A DNA stretch of 64,000 bases from Blastocatellia bacterium AA13 (GTDB lineage Bacteria; Acidobacteriota; Blastocatellia; UBA7656), in contig QHVH01000012.1 of assembly GCA_003222245.1 (NCBI GenBank), positions 1 through 64,000 of the forward strand. Direction: 5' to 3'. This document shows positions 36,420 through 45,178 of the stretch, piece by piece (within the stretch, counting starts at the first letter, position 1; the number at the start of each line of letters is the position of its first letter). Made by a program: the position numbers and the translations under genes. The notes below the pieces were generated by a model. It was not told where the DNA came from and made no database searches. It saw only the letters and a program-made list of their open reading frames with translations.

Positions 36420-37457
36420 TTAATACGGGCAGGGCCTGAACGAGACCCACTCGTCGGAGGCGGCGGATTCCGCGACCAGGAAAGTCAGCTCGGTCAGATC
36501 CACCAGATGCCGCCAGTCCTCGCGCATCTTCCGCTCTTTTGAGAGGTCTTCCATAAAGCAGCGCATGGACTGCCCGAAGCTGTCCGGAAACCAGTTGAAG
36601 GACAGTTCTTCGGAGGTAAGGCGCTGACCGGGCCTCGGCCGATGCCAGACCGCGATGTTGTTATCGTTCAGCGGAGACCACTCCACCCGCTCGCTTGAAG
36701 CGCGGATGACCCCGTTCTCTCCCGTAATAATCACGTCTTCGAAAGGATGACCGGCGGCGAAGGCGTATTCATTCATGGTCCAGTCGTCGATTATCTGAAC
36801 GATCAGCCCGCTTTCATATTCCAGCGTGACGGTCGCGAAATTAGCGCGTTGAAGCCTCTGCCGGGGATGTGAGCCCGTCCTGGCCGTCAATCGCCGGGGC
36901 GGCCCGAACCAAAACAGGCACAGATCGAGATGGTGTATGACCATCTCGAACACGATGTATTGATCTATTCCGTGATCCCAGCGGCCGGGTTGCCGGTCCC
37001 ACCAGTCGCGATTCGAGAACGTGCATAACAGCGGCCGCCCGAACTCCTCGCTCTTAATAAGCTGCGCCACTTTCATCCACGCGGACACGTGGCGGCCGGA
37101 GAGGTTCATTCGCACGCGGGCTCCCGTGTCTTTCAGCTTGCGAATCCCCGCGAAGTCCTGCCGCGTGAAGCAGAGCGGCTTCTGTACCAGCACCGGCTTT
37201 CGATGCTTCGCCGCCATCTCCATAAGCTCGAGATGCGAGCCTGGAGGCGTTGCCAGATCAATCACGGATACAGCGTCGTGCGTTATCAATTCCAGCGGGT
37301 CCCGGGTTGTAATCGGCACGTCGTAGTCGGCGCCTACTTGCCGCAAGACTCCCGCGTCGAGGTCGCATAGCGCCCCGACATCCAGGCCCAATGCACGATA
37401 TGCGGGAAGATGGGCGTAACGGGCGACGCCCCCGGCTCCGATTATTCCAATGGACAT
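36420..37457 (-). CDS. Gfo/Idh/MocA-family oxidoreductase
   Basis: The 345-residue NAD(P)-dependent enzyme has the Rossmann motif IIGAGGVARYAHLPAYRALG at residues 4-23. The catalytic lysine is in VLVQKPLCF near residue 94 (QKP for the usual EKP), and IVFEMVIHHLDLCLFWFG near 165-185 holds the family's conserved His/Asp. It likely oxidises or reduces a hydroxyl on a sugar, cyclitol or similar intermediate. It starts two bases after the stop of the upstream radical SAM gene, so they are translationally coupled. With the DegT aminotransferase downstream it could make an amino-substituted carbocycle or sugar. Confidence 0.92.
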   Translation of the reverse strand: MSIGIIGAGGVARYAHLPAYRALGLDVGALCDLDAGVLRQVGADYDVPITTRDPLELITHDAVSVIDLATPPGSHLELMEMAAKHRKPVLVQKPLCFTRQDFAGIRKLKDTGARVRMNLSGRHVSAWMKVAQLIKSEEFGRPLLCTFSNRDWWDRQPGRWDHGIDQYIVFEMVIHHLDLCLFWFGPPRRLTARTGSHPRQRLQRANFATVTLEYESGLIVQIIDDWTMNEYAFAAGHPFEDVIITGENGVIRASSERVEWSPLNDNNIAVWHRPRPGQRLTSEELSFNWFPDSFGQSMRCFMEDLSKERKMREDWRHLVDLTELTFLVAESAASDEWVSFRPCPY

Positions 37458-37459
37458 GA

Positions 37460-38554
37460 CTAAACAAACTCCTTATGTGCATCGAAATTGCCGACGTAAT
37501 GAAGCAGCTTGTTTATTTCATGGGCCTTGCAAAGCGGCGGGCACATCGCTACGTCGATTTGGCCGAGGACTTTGCTGCGCTGCTCGCTTGCCCAAATCTC
37601 CTTGAATCCCGTTTCATTCAGATTTCCAAACGACCAGTCTTTGTGTCCCTTGTAAGCACAGCACACGTCCACCGAACCGTCCGCTCCCACCGTCGCCAGC
37701 AGTTCGTTGCCGCGGCACTGGTTGTAGGTTCTGCCGTAATATTGCTGCTGTAGTTTTATGTCGGTGAATTTGTGGCCGAGGAAATGCACCTTGTACTTCT
37801 CGTCTTCAAGGGCGAAAGTTTCGTCCAGTTGCGCCTCCATCGCCTCCCATAGTCGGCTGGTTGCCTCGAATTGGACGTTGGACTCTATGTAGTTGACTAT
37901 CGGCTTCAACTGGAAGTAGTCCACTCCTATCGACTTCGCCAACCGCGCGGCTCCCGCCATATCGCCGACGTTCGAGTTATCCACAAGAAACGAGAAGCCG
38001 ACGGTGAGTTTCGAGCCAGCTTGATTGCGCTTTTCGACCAGCGTCGAGATGTTGGCGATTATTTTGTCGTAGGCATTTATCGGAACCCGATGGGTGCGCG
38101 AGTAGGTCTCGGAGGTTCCGGCGTCTACGCTGAACCGGACATATGAGAAATTCTGGGTGAGCAGCTCCATCAAACGCTCGTTGAGCCTGCTTCCGTTGGT
38201 GTTCATCCCCTGGGCGAACCCGCACTCGACGGCGGCGGAGACTACTTCCACGAGATGCTTGTAAACCGTCGGTTCACCGCCGCCCGTCCAGGTTACCGAT
38301 TGCACCCCGAGTTCCTTGCTCTCCCGCAGCAGGTCGATGATCAGTTCGGGCTTCAGCTCTTCGCGCCGCTCGTGCAGATAACCATAAGTGCACCAGGTGC
38401 AGCTCTGATTGCAGGTGTTGGTTAGATTGATCTCCAGGTTTATAGGCGGAAGCGCCGCACCGGCCTTCGCGGCCATCAACACCTCCGGATACGTCAGGAT
38501 CTTGTACGGAGAGAAAATATTCGAGGTCGACAACACTTCAAGAGTTCTTCCCAT
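37460..38554 (-). CDS. Radical SAM/SPASM-type enzyme
   Basis: The 364-residue protein has CNQSCTWC at residues 48-55, then TWTGGGEPTVYKHLVEV near 95 and NTNGSRLNE near 125. Its C-terminal SPASM-like cysteines (NQCRGN, DVCCAYKG, CPPLCKAHE) would hold an auxiliary Fe-S cluster. It differs clearly from the second radical SAM protein at 35199-36344, so the two are not a recent duplication. It probably carries out a radical-based modification in the biosynthesis of the cluster product. It is 128 bases downstream of the sulfotransferase gene and overlaps functionally with the oxidoreductase gene two bases on. Confidence 0.92.
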   Translation of the reverse strand: MGRTLEVLSTSNIFSPYKILTYPEVLMAAKAGAALPPINLEINLTNTCNQSCTWCTYGYLHERREELKPELIIDLLRESKELGVQSVTWTGGGEPTVYKHLVEVVSAAVECGFAQGMNTNGSRLNERLMELLTQNFSYVRFSVDAGTSETYSRTHRVPINAYDKIIANISTLVEKRNQAGSKLTVGFSFLVDNSNVGDMAGAARLAKSIGVDYFQLKPIVNYIESNVQFEATSRLWEAMEAQLDETFALEDEKYKVHFLGHKFTDIKLQQQYYGRTYNQCRGNELLATVGADGSVDVCCAYKGHKDWSFGNLNETGFKEIWASEQRSKVLGQIDVAMCPPLCKAHEINKLLHYVGNFDAHKEFV

Positions 38555-38682
38555 CTTCTTCCTCCCTGGGCCGTGGGCGGCCCTGAGCGCTTCGGTCTTA
38601 TTCAGGAATTCGCTTGCCGGTGCGCGGCCGCCCGCGGCGGTTCACGCCGATTTCGGTCCAACGCAGATGTCAGTAGATCGGA

Positions 38683-39696
38683 TTAGAGCCGCGGTTGTTG
38701 GAATTGCCGGTCGAAACGCGGAGCCTGCAAACCGCACTCGGCATCTTCGAGCGCTTCGTATCCCAACTCGTGCATAGGGCCGGAACAGAGCCGAATGATC
38801 TTCTCTATATCGCTCGGGTGCAGCATTTTTCTGAACGTGTTCGAATTGGGCACCGGTGTTGAAGAGCGAAGCGGAAACCTCTTCGACTCGTCGTAGTCGA
38901 CCCTGTTCGAGAACTTTACGCGCGCCGAGTCGAGATCGAGAAAGTCGCATATCCTGCGGCATTCCGATTCCCGCGCCTCGGTGAAATTTTCGTATTTGGT
39001 CATCAGCAATCTGTCGGGCGAGACGCGCGCGAACTCCCTGGCGCAATCAACCGCTTCGATCCATCCCTTTGAAAATTCCTCCGGCGTGATGAACATCCAG
39101 GCCACCCTGCCGATAGGCAACACCGGTTCAAGCTCGAGTTCCAGCCTGCCGCGCCTGATCAGGGACGCATAGACATCGAGAGGGTTCCTATAAATGAATA
39201 TGAACTTCGCGTCGGGCAGAATCGCGTTCAGCTCGTGAAGCGCGAGATAGTTGTCAGGACACTTTTCGAGAGGCTTTTTAGCGCCGTATGACTCCGAGTA
39301 GAGCGTCAGGAAATTGCGCACTATGTGCCGGCGCCAGCTCAACCGGCTCGCCAGCACTCGCGCGTTCCTCGAGGCGCCGGCCCTGGTGAAGACGTGCTTA
39401 TTCAGCCGGACCTCCAGCCACTTTCTGAGAAAGCTCAAATTGTTATAGCGCCCGATGAATTGCTTGAAGGAGTTCCGGTCCGGTATCGCGTCCTTCCAAT
39501 GAGGCCAGTCCTGATCGTACACGGCTTCCAGATCGCTTGTGGGATCCGAATAAAACCAGACGGCGGTTTCGAACGCCCGGTCGGTTTCGTTGTGATCCGG
39601 CAAGCCGACGCCGAATTCGTCGAACGTGGCCAGGAATCGATATAGCAGCGTCGTGCCGCTCCTCATGTAGCCGCACAGAAAGACGGGTTCAAGCAA
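38683..39696 (-). CDS. PAPS-dependent sulfotransferase
   Basis: The 337-residue cytoplasmic enzyme has the 5'-phosphosulfate loop GYMRSGTTLLYRFL at residues 9-22. The 3'-phosphate binding segment FIFIYRNPLDVYASLIRRG is near 165, and a C-terminal YENF...CDFLDL region follows. It transfers sulfate from PAPS to a hydroxyl or amine. The ATG overlaps the end of the HddC-GmhB gene by eight bases, tying it to the heptose genes. The simplest inference is sulfation of the heptose or of a hydroxyl on the lipopeptide. Confidence 0.9.
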   Translation of the reverse strand: MLEPVFLCGYMRSGTTLLYRFLATFDEFGVGLPDHNETDRAFETAVWFYSDPTSDLEAVYDQDWPHWKDAIPDRNSFKQFIGRYNNLSFLRKWLEVRLNKHVFTRAGASRNARVLASRLSWRRHIVRNFLTLYSESYGAKKPLEKCPDNYLALHELNAILPDAKFIFIYRNPLDVYASLIRRGRLELELEPVLPIGRVAWMFITPEEFSKGWIEAVDCAREFARVSPDRLLMTKYENFTEARESECRRICDFLDLDSARVKFSNRVDYDESKRFPLRSSTPVPNSNTFRKMLHPSDIEKIIRLCSGPMHELGYEALEDAECGLQAPRFDRQFQQPRL

Positions 39697-41059
39697 TTTG
39701 TGATCTCTCCGATTTCAGAAAATACGCGCCGGCGTCCGAGGCTCGTTCCACACCGTAAGACAAGTCAGATGAATGCTCGATCACCCAATCGGCCGCCTCG
39801 GTCAGGCTCGATACCATCGGGAAACGGCCAATATGTTCCATCTCCAACGGCGTGGGCGGCTTCTTCTTGTTGAACAACAGAATCGACCCGACGCAATTTG
39901 CATTGGCGCCCGCGAGCACGTCGCTCGCCATATCGCCGATCATCCACGATGCGTCGAGCCGCAAATGGAGCTCGGCGGCGGCGCGCTTCAGCATTCCGGG
40001 GCCCGGCTTTCGGTCTTCGTGTTCGATGTCGAGCCTATTGCCGTTCGAAGGCGCGAACGTGCAGTAATACATTCCGTCAACCATTGCGCGCGCATCCGCG
40101 AGTTGACGCAGAACCTCGCGATGAATCTCCTCGACCAGCACGGCTTCGCTCAACACGCCGCGTCCGACTGCTCCCTGGTTGGTCACGACAACGCAGGCGA
40201 ACCCGTTTTCTCGGAGTCGCCGTATCGCGGTGCCGCAGTCGGGCGCGAGCCGCACCTGTGAGCGGTCGATCAGGTTATCGACAAATTCCAGAAGCGTGCC
40301 GTCGCGATCCAGAAAAACGCACGGACGCGTCCCATCGCTGAAGCGGCCTCGCGAAGCGAATAGCGACTCCGCATCTATCGCGGCTTGCTCGTATGATTCG
40401 AGCGTGCCGATGTCGCGATGATAGCCGGACCAAACCCACCCCCTTATCTCACCCACAAGCCGCGGAAGAATGTCGAAAGAAAGGTCGAAGCCTTTCATCG
40501 CAGCAATCTTCCGATACATTGAAGGCTCGAGAATCATCACGCCGGCGTTCGCAAGAGTGCTCGGCGGCCTGGCAGCCTTTTCGACGAACGAAGTGACGCG
40601 ACCTTCAGAATCCAGAGTCACAACGCCGCATTGCTCCGGGTTCTCGGCGCGGAACAGCATCATTGTCATGGGTCCGCCGTGATCCTCGTGGAACCGAAGC
40701 ATGCTCGCCAGAGACACGTCTGAAAAATTGTCGGCGTAGATCACGATGACTCGCTCGGCGTCATCCGTGAATTCGGGATTCGCCGCGATCGTTCCGGCGG
40801 AGCCCAGAAGAACCGGTTCGTAGCTTTCCTGTATTCTGATCCCGCCCCTTCGATTTACACTATCGAAATGCGCCGTCATCTTGTCGCGATGCAGATGAGA
40901 GTTCACCAGCGCTTCGCCCACGCCGCATTCAATCAGGCTATCCAGCCATAGATCGATCAACGGGCGACCCTCAATAGGCAGAAGGCACTTCGGAACTCGG
41001 GATGTCAGCGGCAGCAGCCGTTTCCCGATCCCGGCCGCCAGGATTACAGCTTTAAGCAT
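39689..41059 (-). CDS. Fused heptose-1-phosphate nucleotidyltransferase and HAD phosphatase (HddC-GmhB type)
   Basis: This 456-residue bifunctional protein begins at the ATG at 41059 (MLKAVILAAGIGKRLLPLTS). Earlier in-frame codons translate an intergenic repeat. Residues 1-235 form a sugar-nucleotidyltransferase with the signature GxGKRLxPLT...PK. Residues 245-420 form a HAD-type phosphatase with FLDRDGTLLEF near 252, VVTNQGAVGRG and DRKPGPGML, like GmhB, which removes the 7-phosphate of heptose-1,7-bisphosphate. With the kinase and isomerase encoded just upstream, this completes a route from sedoheptulose-7-phosphate to a nucleotide-activated D-glycero-D-manno-heptose. GDP is usual when HddA and HddC types are present. 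The Cys-rich zinc loop of GmhB is mostly missing. Confidence 0.88.
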   Translation of the reverse strand: MLKAVILAAGIGKRLLPLTSRVPKCLLPIEGRPLIDLWLDSLIECGVGEALVNSHLHRDKMTAHFDSVNRRGGIRIQESYEPVLLGSAGTIAANPEFTDDAERVIVIYADNFSDVSLASMLRFHEDHGGPMTMMLFRAENPEQCGVVTLDSEGRVTSFVEKAARPPSTLANAGVMILEPSMYRKIAAMKGFDLSFDILPRLVGEIRGWVWSGYHRDIGTLESYEQAAIDAESLFASRGRFSDGTRPCVFLDRDGTLLEFVDNLIDRSQVRLAPDCGTAIRRLRENGFACVVVTNQGAVGRGVLSEAVLVEEIHREVLRQLADARAMVDGMYYCTFAPSNGNRLDIEHEDRKPGPGMLKRAAAELHLRLDASWMIGDMASDVLAGANANCVGSILLFNKKKPPTPLEMEHIGRFPMVSSLTEAADWVIEHSSDLSYGVERASDAGAYFLKSERSQIA

Positions 41060-41089
41060 CGTTGTTGGAAAGGCGCTACTGATGATGAT

Positions 41090-41255
41090 CCGAAACGCCA
41101 ACCTTGGGCTGACTTTCACAACCCTTTGGGGTTGATGCGCCCGTTTTAACGGCGCCTTCCGCACGGCAACGGCCCTTTTTATCGGCGGGACAACCACGAA
41201 GTGGTTGCATAGTCTAGCCCAGGGTTGGCGAAGCCTACCCTGGGAACGCATCCCT
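41090..41255. repeat. Dispersed intergenic repeat (CAACCC...GGGTTG family)
   Basis: The 223-base gap between the glycosyltransferase stop and the HddC-GmhB start contains the same kind of elements as at 20.8-21.2 and 44.8-45.2 kb. They include CAACCCTTTGGGGTTGATGCG, a CCCGTTTTAACGGCGCCTTCC block, CAACCACGAAGTGGTTG, and CCCAGGGTTGGCGAAGCCTA-CCCTGGG. A false N-terminal extension of the HddC frame arises from it. Confidence 0.75.
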
Positions 41256-41282
41256 ACGGGATGCAGGTTAACCTAAGCTCCC

Positions 41283-42893
41283 TTAGCTCAGCTCGGGCTC
41301 GCGGCTTATCTTCCACGCGATTCCGGCGGGCTTTGGTGTTTCGAAGCCGAGACTGGCCGTCATCGGTCCAAGGCCGCGCACAATGAAAGCGACGCTTGCC
41401 GCCAGCGACGAAAGCAGAAGCCGCGGGCGAGTCACGGAAGAGAGCCGCAGCCGTTCAGCGCAGCCGGGAATCCGCTTCAGAAGCGACAGGGTATGAAAGA
41501 ACCCCACTTGAACGTAGATGAGGTGAATCAGAATCAGCAGCAACGCCAGCGGCGCTGATTGCAGTAACAGGGCGCCGAGCAACGACCCAAGCCACAGCAT
41601 TCCGCGCCACCCCCAGAAAAAACATCTCATTCGGCCGTCGATATGGAACCAGAGGCGCTGCAACCATCCATGCTTGAGATTGAACTGTTCTCGAAAAATC
41701 TCCAGGTCTTTATCGAAGCGCGCCGAACCCCGATACCAGAAGCGCGATTGCCGTATCGAAGCGAACGGATTCGGCGCGACATCGCAGAAATCGAGCACCG
41801 GAACAGGGCTCACGTTCAAACCGACGGCGGAGGCGAGGTATCCGAGCGCAAGGTCGTCGTTCGGGCTGCAAGTGGGAAATCCTCCGATGCGGTCGAACGC
41901 CGCGAGCGACACAAAACATCCGTGACCCACGCAGTAAATCAGCCGCCGAGTCTTATTCGAGCCCGTCTCGCTGGAGTAGCTTTCATAGAGCGGGAATTCG
42001 AAGCCAAGCGCCCACCTGGTTTGTGCGAGAGCGTCCGCTATGCTGACCGCTCCTATAGCGCCTTTCAGCCCCTGCATGTTCTGGCAATAGCAGGATACCT
42101 GCTGAAATATGCCGACTCGTTCCCGGCCCGCGCGGTCATCTTCATGAATCAGCCTTCGAATCGAATTGAAAACCGATTGATCCGGCCGTGAGTCCGCGTC
42201 ATACACGCCGATGTAAACATTCCGCTCCTCGAGATTCTCTTGAAGCGAGCGCCAGTACGAAACGGCGGCGTTCATCTGTCCGACTTTGCCTTTGGCCTCC
42301 ATCGGAGCTTCCACGTGAAAGAAGGCGCGGCGGTTCAGCTTGAGGTTCAGTTCTTCGATAAGGCGCTCGACCACGGTTCCCGTGTCGCCTTGCAGGCGCT
42401 CTCGCAAGAACGCTACGGCTTCACGCGATGATGCCGGGGCGTCCGCAAGCATGGAATGAAAAGACTCGCTCGAAGCTTTATCGAGAACCATCGCCGCCAT
42501 CGAATCGACTTCGCCCATATCCCAATCGCCGCCCCCCGAATTAACCCCAGAACTACCCCCCGAGTTAATCCTCGAGTTAATCCTCGCTTCGATCTCGCGC
42601 ACTATGTGATCGCGCTCCGCCGCTTCGCGCGCGGTCGTCGCGATTACCACGTCTATCGGCAAGCCTTCTTCGATTGCGGGCATGAACTGGCGAAGCGCTC
42701 GATCCACGGTCGCCGCCTCACGAAGCATCGGCAGGATCAGTACAAACCTTACGTTTGCTCTTGGAGCGCCAGGTTTGTCGATCTCGGCCTTGATCCGTCG
42801 AACGGTTCTTTCACCGCCGATCGTCAGCAGGATGGCGCTAATAAAAAAATACAGGGATGTTCCACACGCGAGCACGTATATGATTGCTCTCAC
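41283..42893 (-). CDS. Membrane-anchored GT2-family glycosyltransferase
   Basis: The 536-residue inner-membrane protein has an N-terminal transmembrane helix (about 3-25). A GT-A catalytic region has YIGVYDADSRPDQ near 225-237, an acidic SPNDDLALG near 335, and QSRFWYRG in the place of the QxxRW motif. C-terminal helices follow (about 425-500). It probably transfers an activated sugar to a lipid-linked or product acceptor at the membrane. An Asn/Ser/Gly-rich insertion at about residues 103-120 (RINSRINSGGSSGVNSGGG) corresponds to a GAGTTAATCCTC-like tandem repeat in the DNA. It sits between the heptose kinase gene, 11 bases upstream, and the nucleotidyltransferase gene, so heptose is the likely donor sugar. 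Confidence 0.85.
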   Translation of the reverse strand: MRAIIYVLACGTSLYFFISAILLTIGGERTVRRIKAEIDKPGAPRANVRFVLILPMLREAATVDRALRQFMPAIEEGLPIDVVIATTAREAAERDHIVREIEARINSRINSGGSSGVNSGGGDWDMGEVDSMAAMVLDKASSESFHSMLADAPASSREAVAFLRERLQGDTGTVVERLIEELNLKLNRRAFFHVEAPMEAKGKVGQMNAAVSYWRSLQENLEERNVYIGVYDADSRPDQSVFNSIRRLIHEDDRAGRERVGIFQQVSCYCQNMQGLKGAIGAVSIADALAQTRWALGFEFPLYESYSSETGSNKTRRLIYCVGHGCFVSLAAFDRIGGFPTCSPNDDLALGYLASAVGLNVSPVPVLDFCDVAPNPFASIRQSRFWYRGSARFDKDLEIFREQFNLKHGWLQRLWFHIDGRMRCFFWGWRGMLWLGSLLGALLLQSAPLALLLILIHLIYVQVGFFHTLSLLKRIPGCAERLRLSSVTRPRLLLSSLAASVAFIVRGLGPMTASLGFETPKPAGIAWKISREPELS

Positions 42894-42904
42894 GCTTTGC
42901 TCCT

Positions 42905-43903
42905 TTACTCCGAGAACACACGGCTTCCAAGCGGATCGGGTTGAAACCGAAATTCCCGATGCGCCCGCAATTCAGCGCGAATCCGGGCGTGGCGAGAAGG
43001 CGGCGCAAGCAACAGCAGGAAGCCGGTTCCTCCGGCGCCCAGCAGCTTTCCCCCGATCGCCCCGCTCGCGCGGCTTCTTTCGTAAGCCTCATCCACATGC
43101 CCGTTGGATATGCGAGGATTCAGGCTCCGCTTGATGAGCCATGCCTGATGCAGTATTTCTCCCACCTCTTCGAAATCGCCTCGGGACACCGACTCCAGAA
43201 ACCCTGAGCACATCGATTTCAGCTCACAAAGAGGCGCCTTGTTCTGATTCATCTCTCTCTGCACTTCGGTCAGAATCTCGAGCGCGGGCCGCTTCCCGCC
43301 GAGATAGAACATCATCAAGTGATTTATGAATTCCTCGCGGATGTCCGGCGCGCACTCGATCGATGTCGAGTGAACCGAGTCGTCGGGCATGAAAACAGTG
43401 CGTCGAAAGCCCCCGCCCGCGGCGATGTATTGATCCTGGCGGCCGATGGGAGCTTTCAATCGATCGATTTCTATGTGACAGGCTTCGTCGGCGAGACGCG
43501 CCCACGGCGGGCCGCCGCCTTGCGCCGCGTGCAGCGCATGCAACAGCCCGACTGTGTACGACGAGGACGAACCCAGGCCGGTTCCGGCGGGCACCTCGGA
43601 AGAGGATGTGATTTCGATGGGCTTGTCCACTTCCAGAAACTTCAGCGCCTCACGAGTGATCGGGTGCTCGACCTCATCCACGCTCGGCGATACCCTGGGC
43701 GGTTCGCCGTTGACCTGATAAGCGACCCTGAAGGGCCCTTCCAGCCGCCGCACCGCGATGTTGATGTGATAGCCAAGCGCCATCGATACGACTTCTCCGC
43801 CGTGCTCGCGATAGAAGGCGGGTAGATCGGTTCCTCCGCCTATGAAACTCACTCGAAGCGGCGTGATCGACCTATAGACCGCGCCATTGCCCGGGTTCTT
43901 CAT
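42905..43903 (-). CDS. hddA: GHMP kinase, D-glycero-D-manno-heptose-7-phosphate 1-kinase type
   Basis: The 332-residue cytosolic kinase has the three GHMP signatures: TPLRVSFIGGGTDLPAFY at residues 14-31, the ATP loop VPAGTGLGSSSSYTVGLL near 106-123, and GGKLLGAGGTGFLLLL near 285-300. The N-terminal RxSFIGGGTDLPxF pattern is typical of HddA and related fucose/heptose kinases. It would phosphorylate the anomeric position of heptose-7-phosphate. It starts 30 bases after the gmhA stop and ends 11 bases before the glycosyltransferase gene, so these genes form one unit. Assignment to heptose rather than another sugar rests on the GmhA and HddC-GmhB neighbours. Confidence 0.88.
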   Translation of the reverse strand: MKNPGNGAVYRSITPLRVSFIGGGTDLPAFYREHGGEVVSMALGYHINIAVRRLEGPFRVAYQVNGEPPRVSPSVDEVEHPITREALKFLEVDKPIEITSSSEVPAGTGLGSSSSYTVGLLHALHAAQGGGPPWARLADEACHIEIDRLKAPIGRQDQYIAAGGGFRRTVFMPDDSVHSTSIECAPDIREEFINHLMMFYLGGKRPALEILTEVQREMNQNKAPLCELKSMCSGFLESVSRGDFEEVGEILHQAWLIKRSLNPRISNGHVDEAYERSRASGAIGGKLLGAGGTGFLLLLAPPSRHARIRAELRAHREFRFQPDPLGSRVFSE

Positions 43904-43933
43904 TCAACTCCAAGTGCAATCCAGGATAGTTAG

Positions 43934-44611
43934 TTAGTCAGCCGCCGTTGCTTGCTCGGCGTTGCCCGCGCGCAAGCAGTATGAAAGGCCGTGGGCGATG
44001 GCGAGATGGACGTCTTCTACGACCAGATAGTCAAAGCTCGACACGTGGACGTAGTGATCGCAGAGATCCTTCATGATTCCGCCGTCGAATCCGAGAAAGC
44101 CGAAGGTCAGCGCCTTTCGCTCTTTCGCGCACCGCAAACCCTGAACGCAATTGGGCGAGTTGCCGGAGGCGGAGATGCCGACGACGATGTCGCCTTCCTG
44201 CACGAGCGATCTGAGCTGCCAGGCGAATACCTGGTCATAGCCGATGTCGTTCGCAAGCGCCGAAAAGAGGCTCATATTTCCGTTCAGGCAAACAACGCGC
44301 AGGTTAACCCCAAGGCCGTCCTTGCCTATGGCCATCGAGAGGTCGTTAGCGAAGTGAAGCGCGGTTGCGGCGCTCCCTCCGTTTCCCATCGTGAATACGG
44401 TTCGACCGGCAATCCGAGCGAGATTCAATTGATGAGCCATTTCGGCGATCGTGCGGCTATGCAGCGTGCCGACGATTTCGCCGACAGTGCGGAAATGTGA
44501 CTGCACGACCGACTCCAGTCCCGATACAAAGTTGTCGGCGTTGGAATGGGACACACCGGCAAGCACGGATGGAGCAACTTGCCGTGCATTCTTTTCTTGA
44601 ACTGTCTTCAT
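43934..44611 (-). CDS. gmhA: SIS-domain phosphoheptose isomerase
   Basis: The 225-residue cytosolic enzyme has a SIS fold: FTMGNGGSAATALHFANDLS near 78-97, the second phosphate-binding segment VVGISASGNSPN near 141-152, and HLAIAHGLSYCLR near 205. GmhA converts sedoheptulose-7-phosphate to D-glycero-D-manno-heptose-7-phosphate. The start at 44611 is chosen because GGAGGAG lies eight bases upstream; the frame extends to 44650, but that segment would overlap the ribosome binding site. It is the first gene of the heptose unit gmhA-hddA-GT2-hddC/gmhB-sulfotransferase. An intergenic repeat block of ~0.5 kb lies upstream and may contain its promoter. Confidence 0.9.
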   Translation of the reverse strand: MKTVQEKNARQVAPSVLAGVSHSNADNFVSGLESVVQSHFRTVGEIVGTLHSRTIAEMAHQLNLARIAGRTVFTMGNGGSAATALHFANDLSMAIGKDGLGVNLRVVCLNGNMSLFSALANDIGYDQVFAWQLRSLVQEGDIVVGISASGNSPNCVQGLRCAKERKALTFGFLGFDGGIMKDLCDHYVHVSSFDYLVVEDVHLAIAHGLSYCLRAGNAEQATAAD

Positions 44612-44701
44612 AAAAGATTCTCCTCCATCAGATCTACGTTGTTCCGGCAAGACATCCGGCCTGGTTTGTCCGTAAGGGACATCCGGAAATAGCCCGCCGA
44701 T

Positions 44702-45178
44702 TCATCGGGGTTCAGAGCTTTGACGTTGTCCCGGCAGCGACATCCGGTAATAGCCCACCGATTCATCGGTGGGTTCAGGAGTTTGGCCCTTCGAAGAGGG
44801 AACAGTGAAAGCCCCGAAGGGGCACGAGTAAAATAGCCGGGGGCCAGCGCAGCGCAGCCCCCGGTACGATCGCCGAAAGAAGTTCGCGCCCTGAAGGGGC
44901 GCCAGCCCAGGATAACCGCCGCGTCCCTTCCAACCCCCAAAGGCGGTTGTGGACAGCATCGCGTAATCCATGCAGGCCGCAACCCCTTTGGGGTTGGAAT
45001 CGATTACGCACCCTTTTCCCAAGGTTGGCGTACCCGCCAACCTTGGGCTGGCCTTCACAACCCCTTTGGGGTTGATGCGCCCGTTTTAACGCGCCTTTCC
45101 GAAGGCAACGGTCCTTTTTTAACGCGCCTTTCCAGAGGGCAACGGTCCTTTCCCAACGTAGGCGAGTAGGCCGTCGAT
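44702..45178. repeat. Block of dispersed intergenic palindromic repeats
   Basis: This fills the gap between the DUF455 gene and gmhA; no gene is seen. It holds repeated pairs such as CCGATTCATCGG (two or more copies), GCCCCGAAGGGGC, and CCGGGGGC...GCCCCCGG (44837-44864). CAACCCCTTTGGGGTTG occurs twice, and CCAAGGTTGGCGTACCCGCC-AACCTTGG and TTTTAACGCGCCTTTCC-type units also appear. Overlapping minus-strand frames (44702-45182) translate these as low-complexity Arg/Gly/Pro peptides and are artefacts. The same families appear at 20.8-21.2, 41.1-41.25 and 55.7-56.1 kb. Confidence 0.8.

Noticed and set aside
41060-41251. 64-residue N-terminal extension of the HddC-GmhB protein
   Set aside because: It translates the dispersed intergenic repeat. 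The family start MLKAVILAAG is at 41059.
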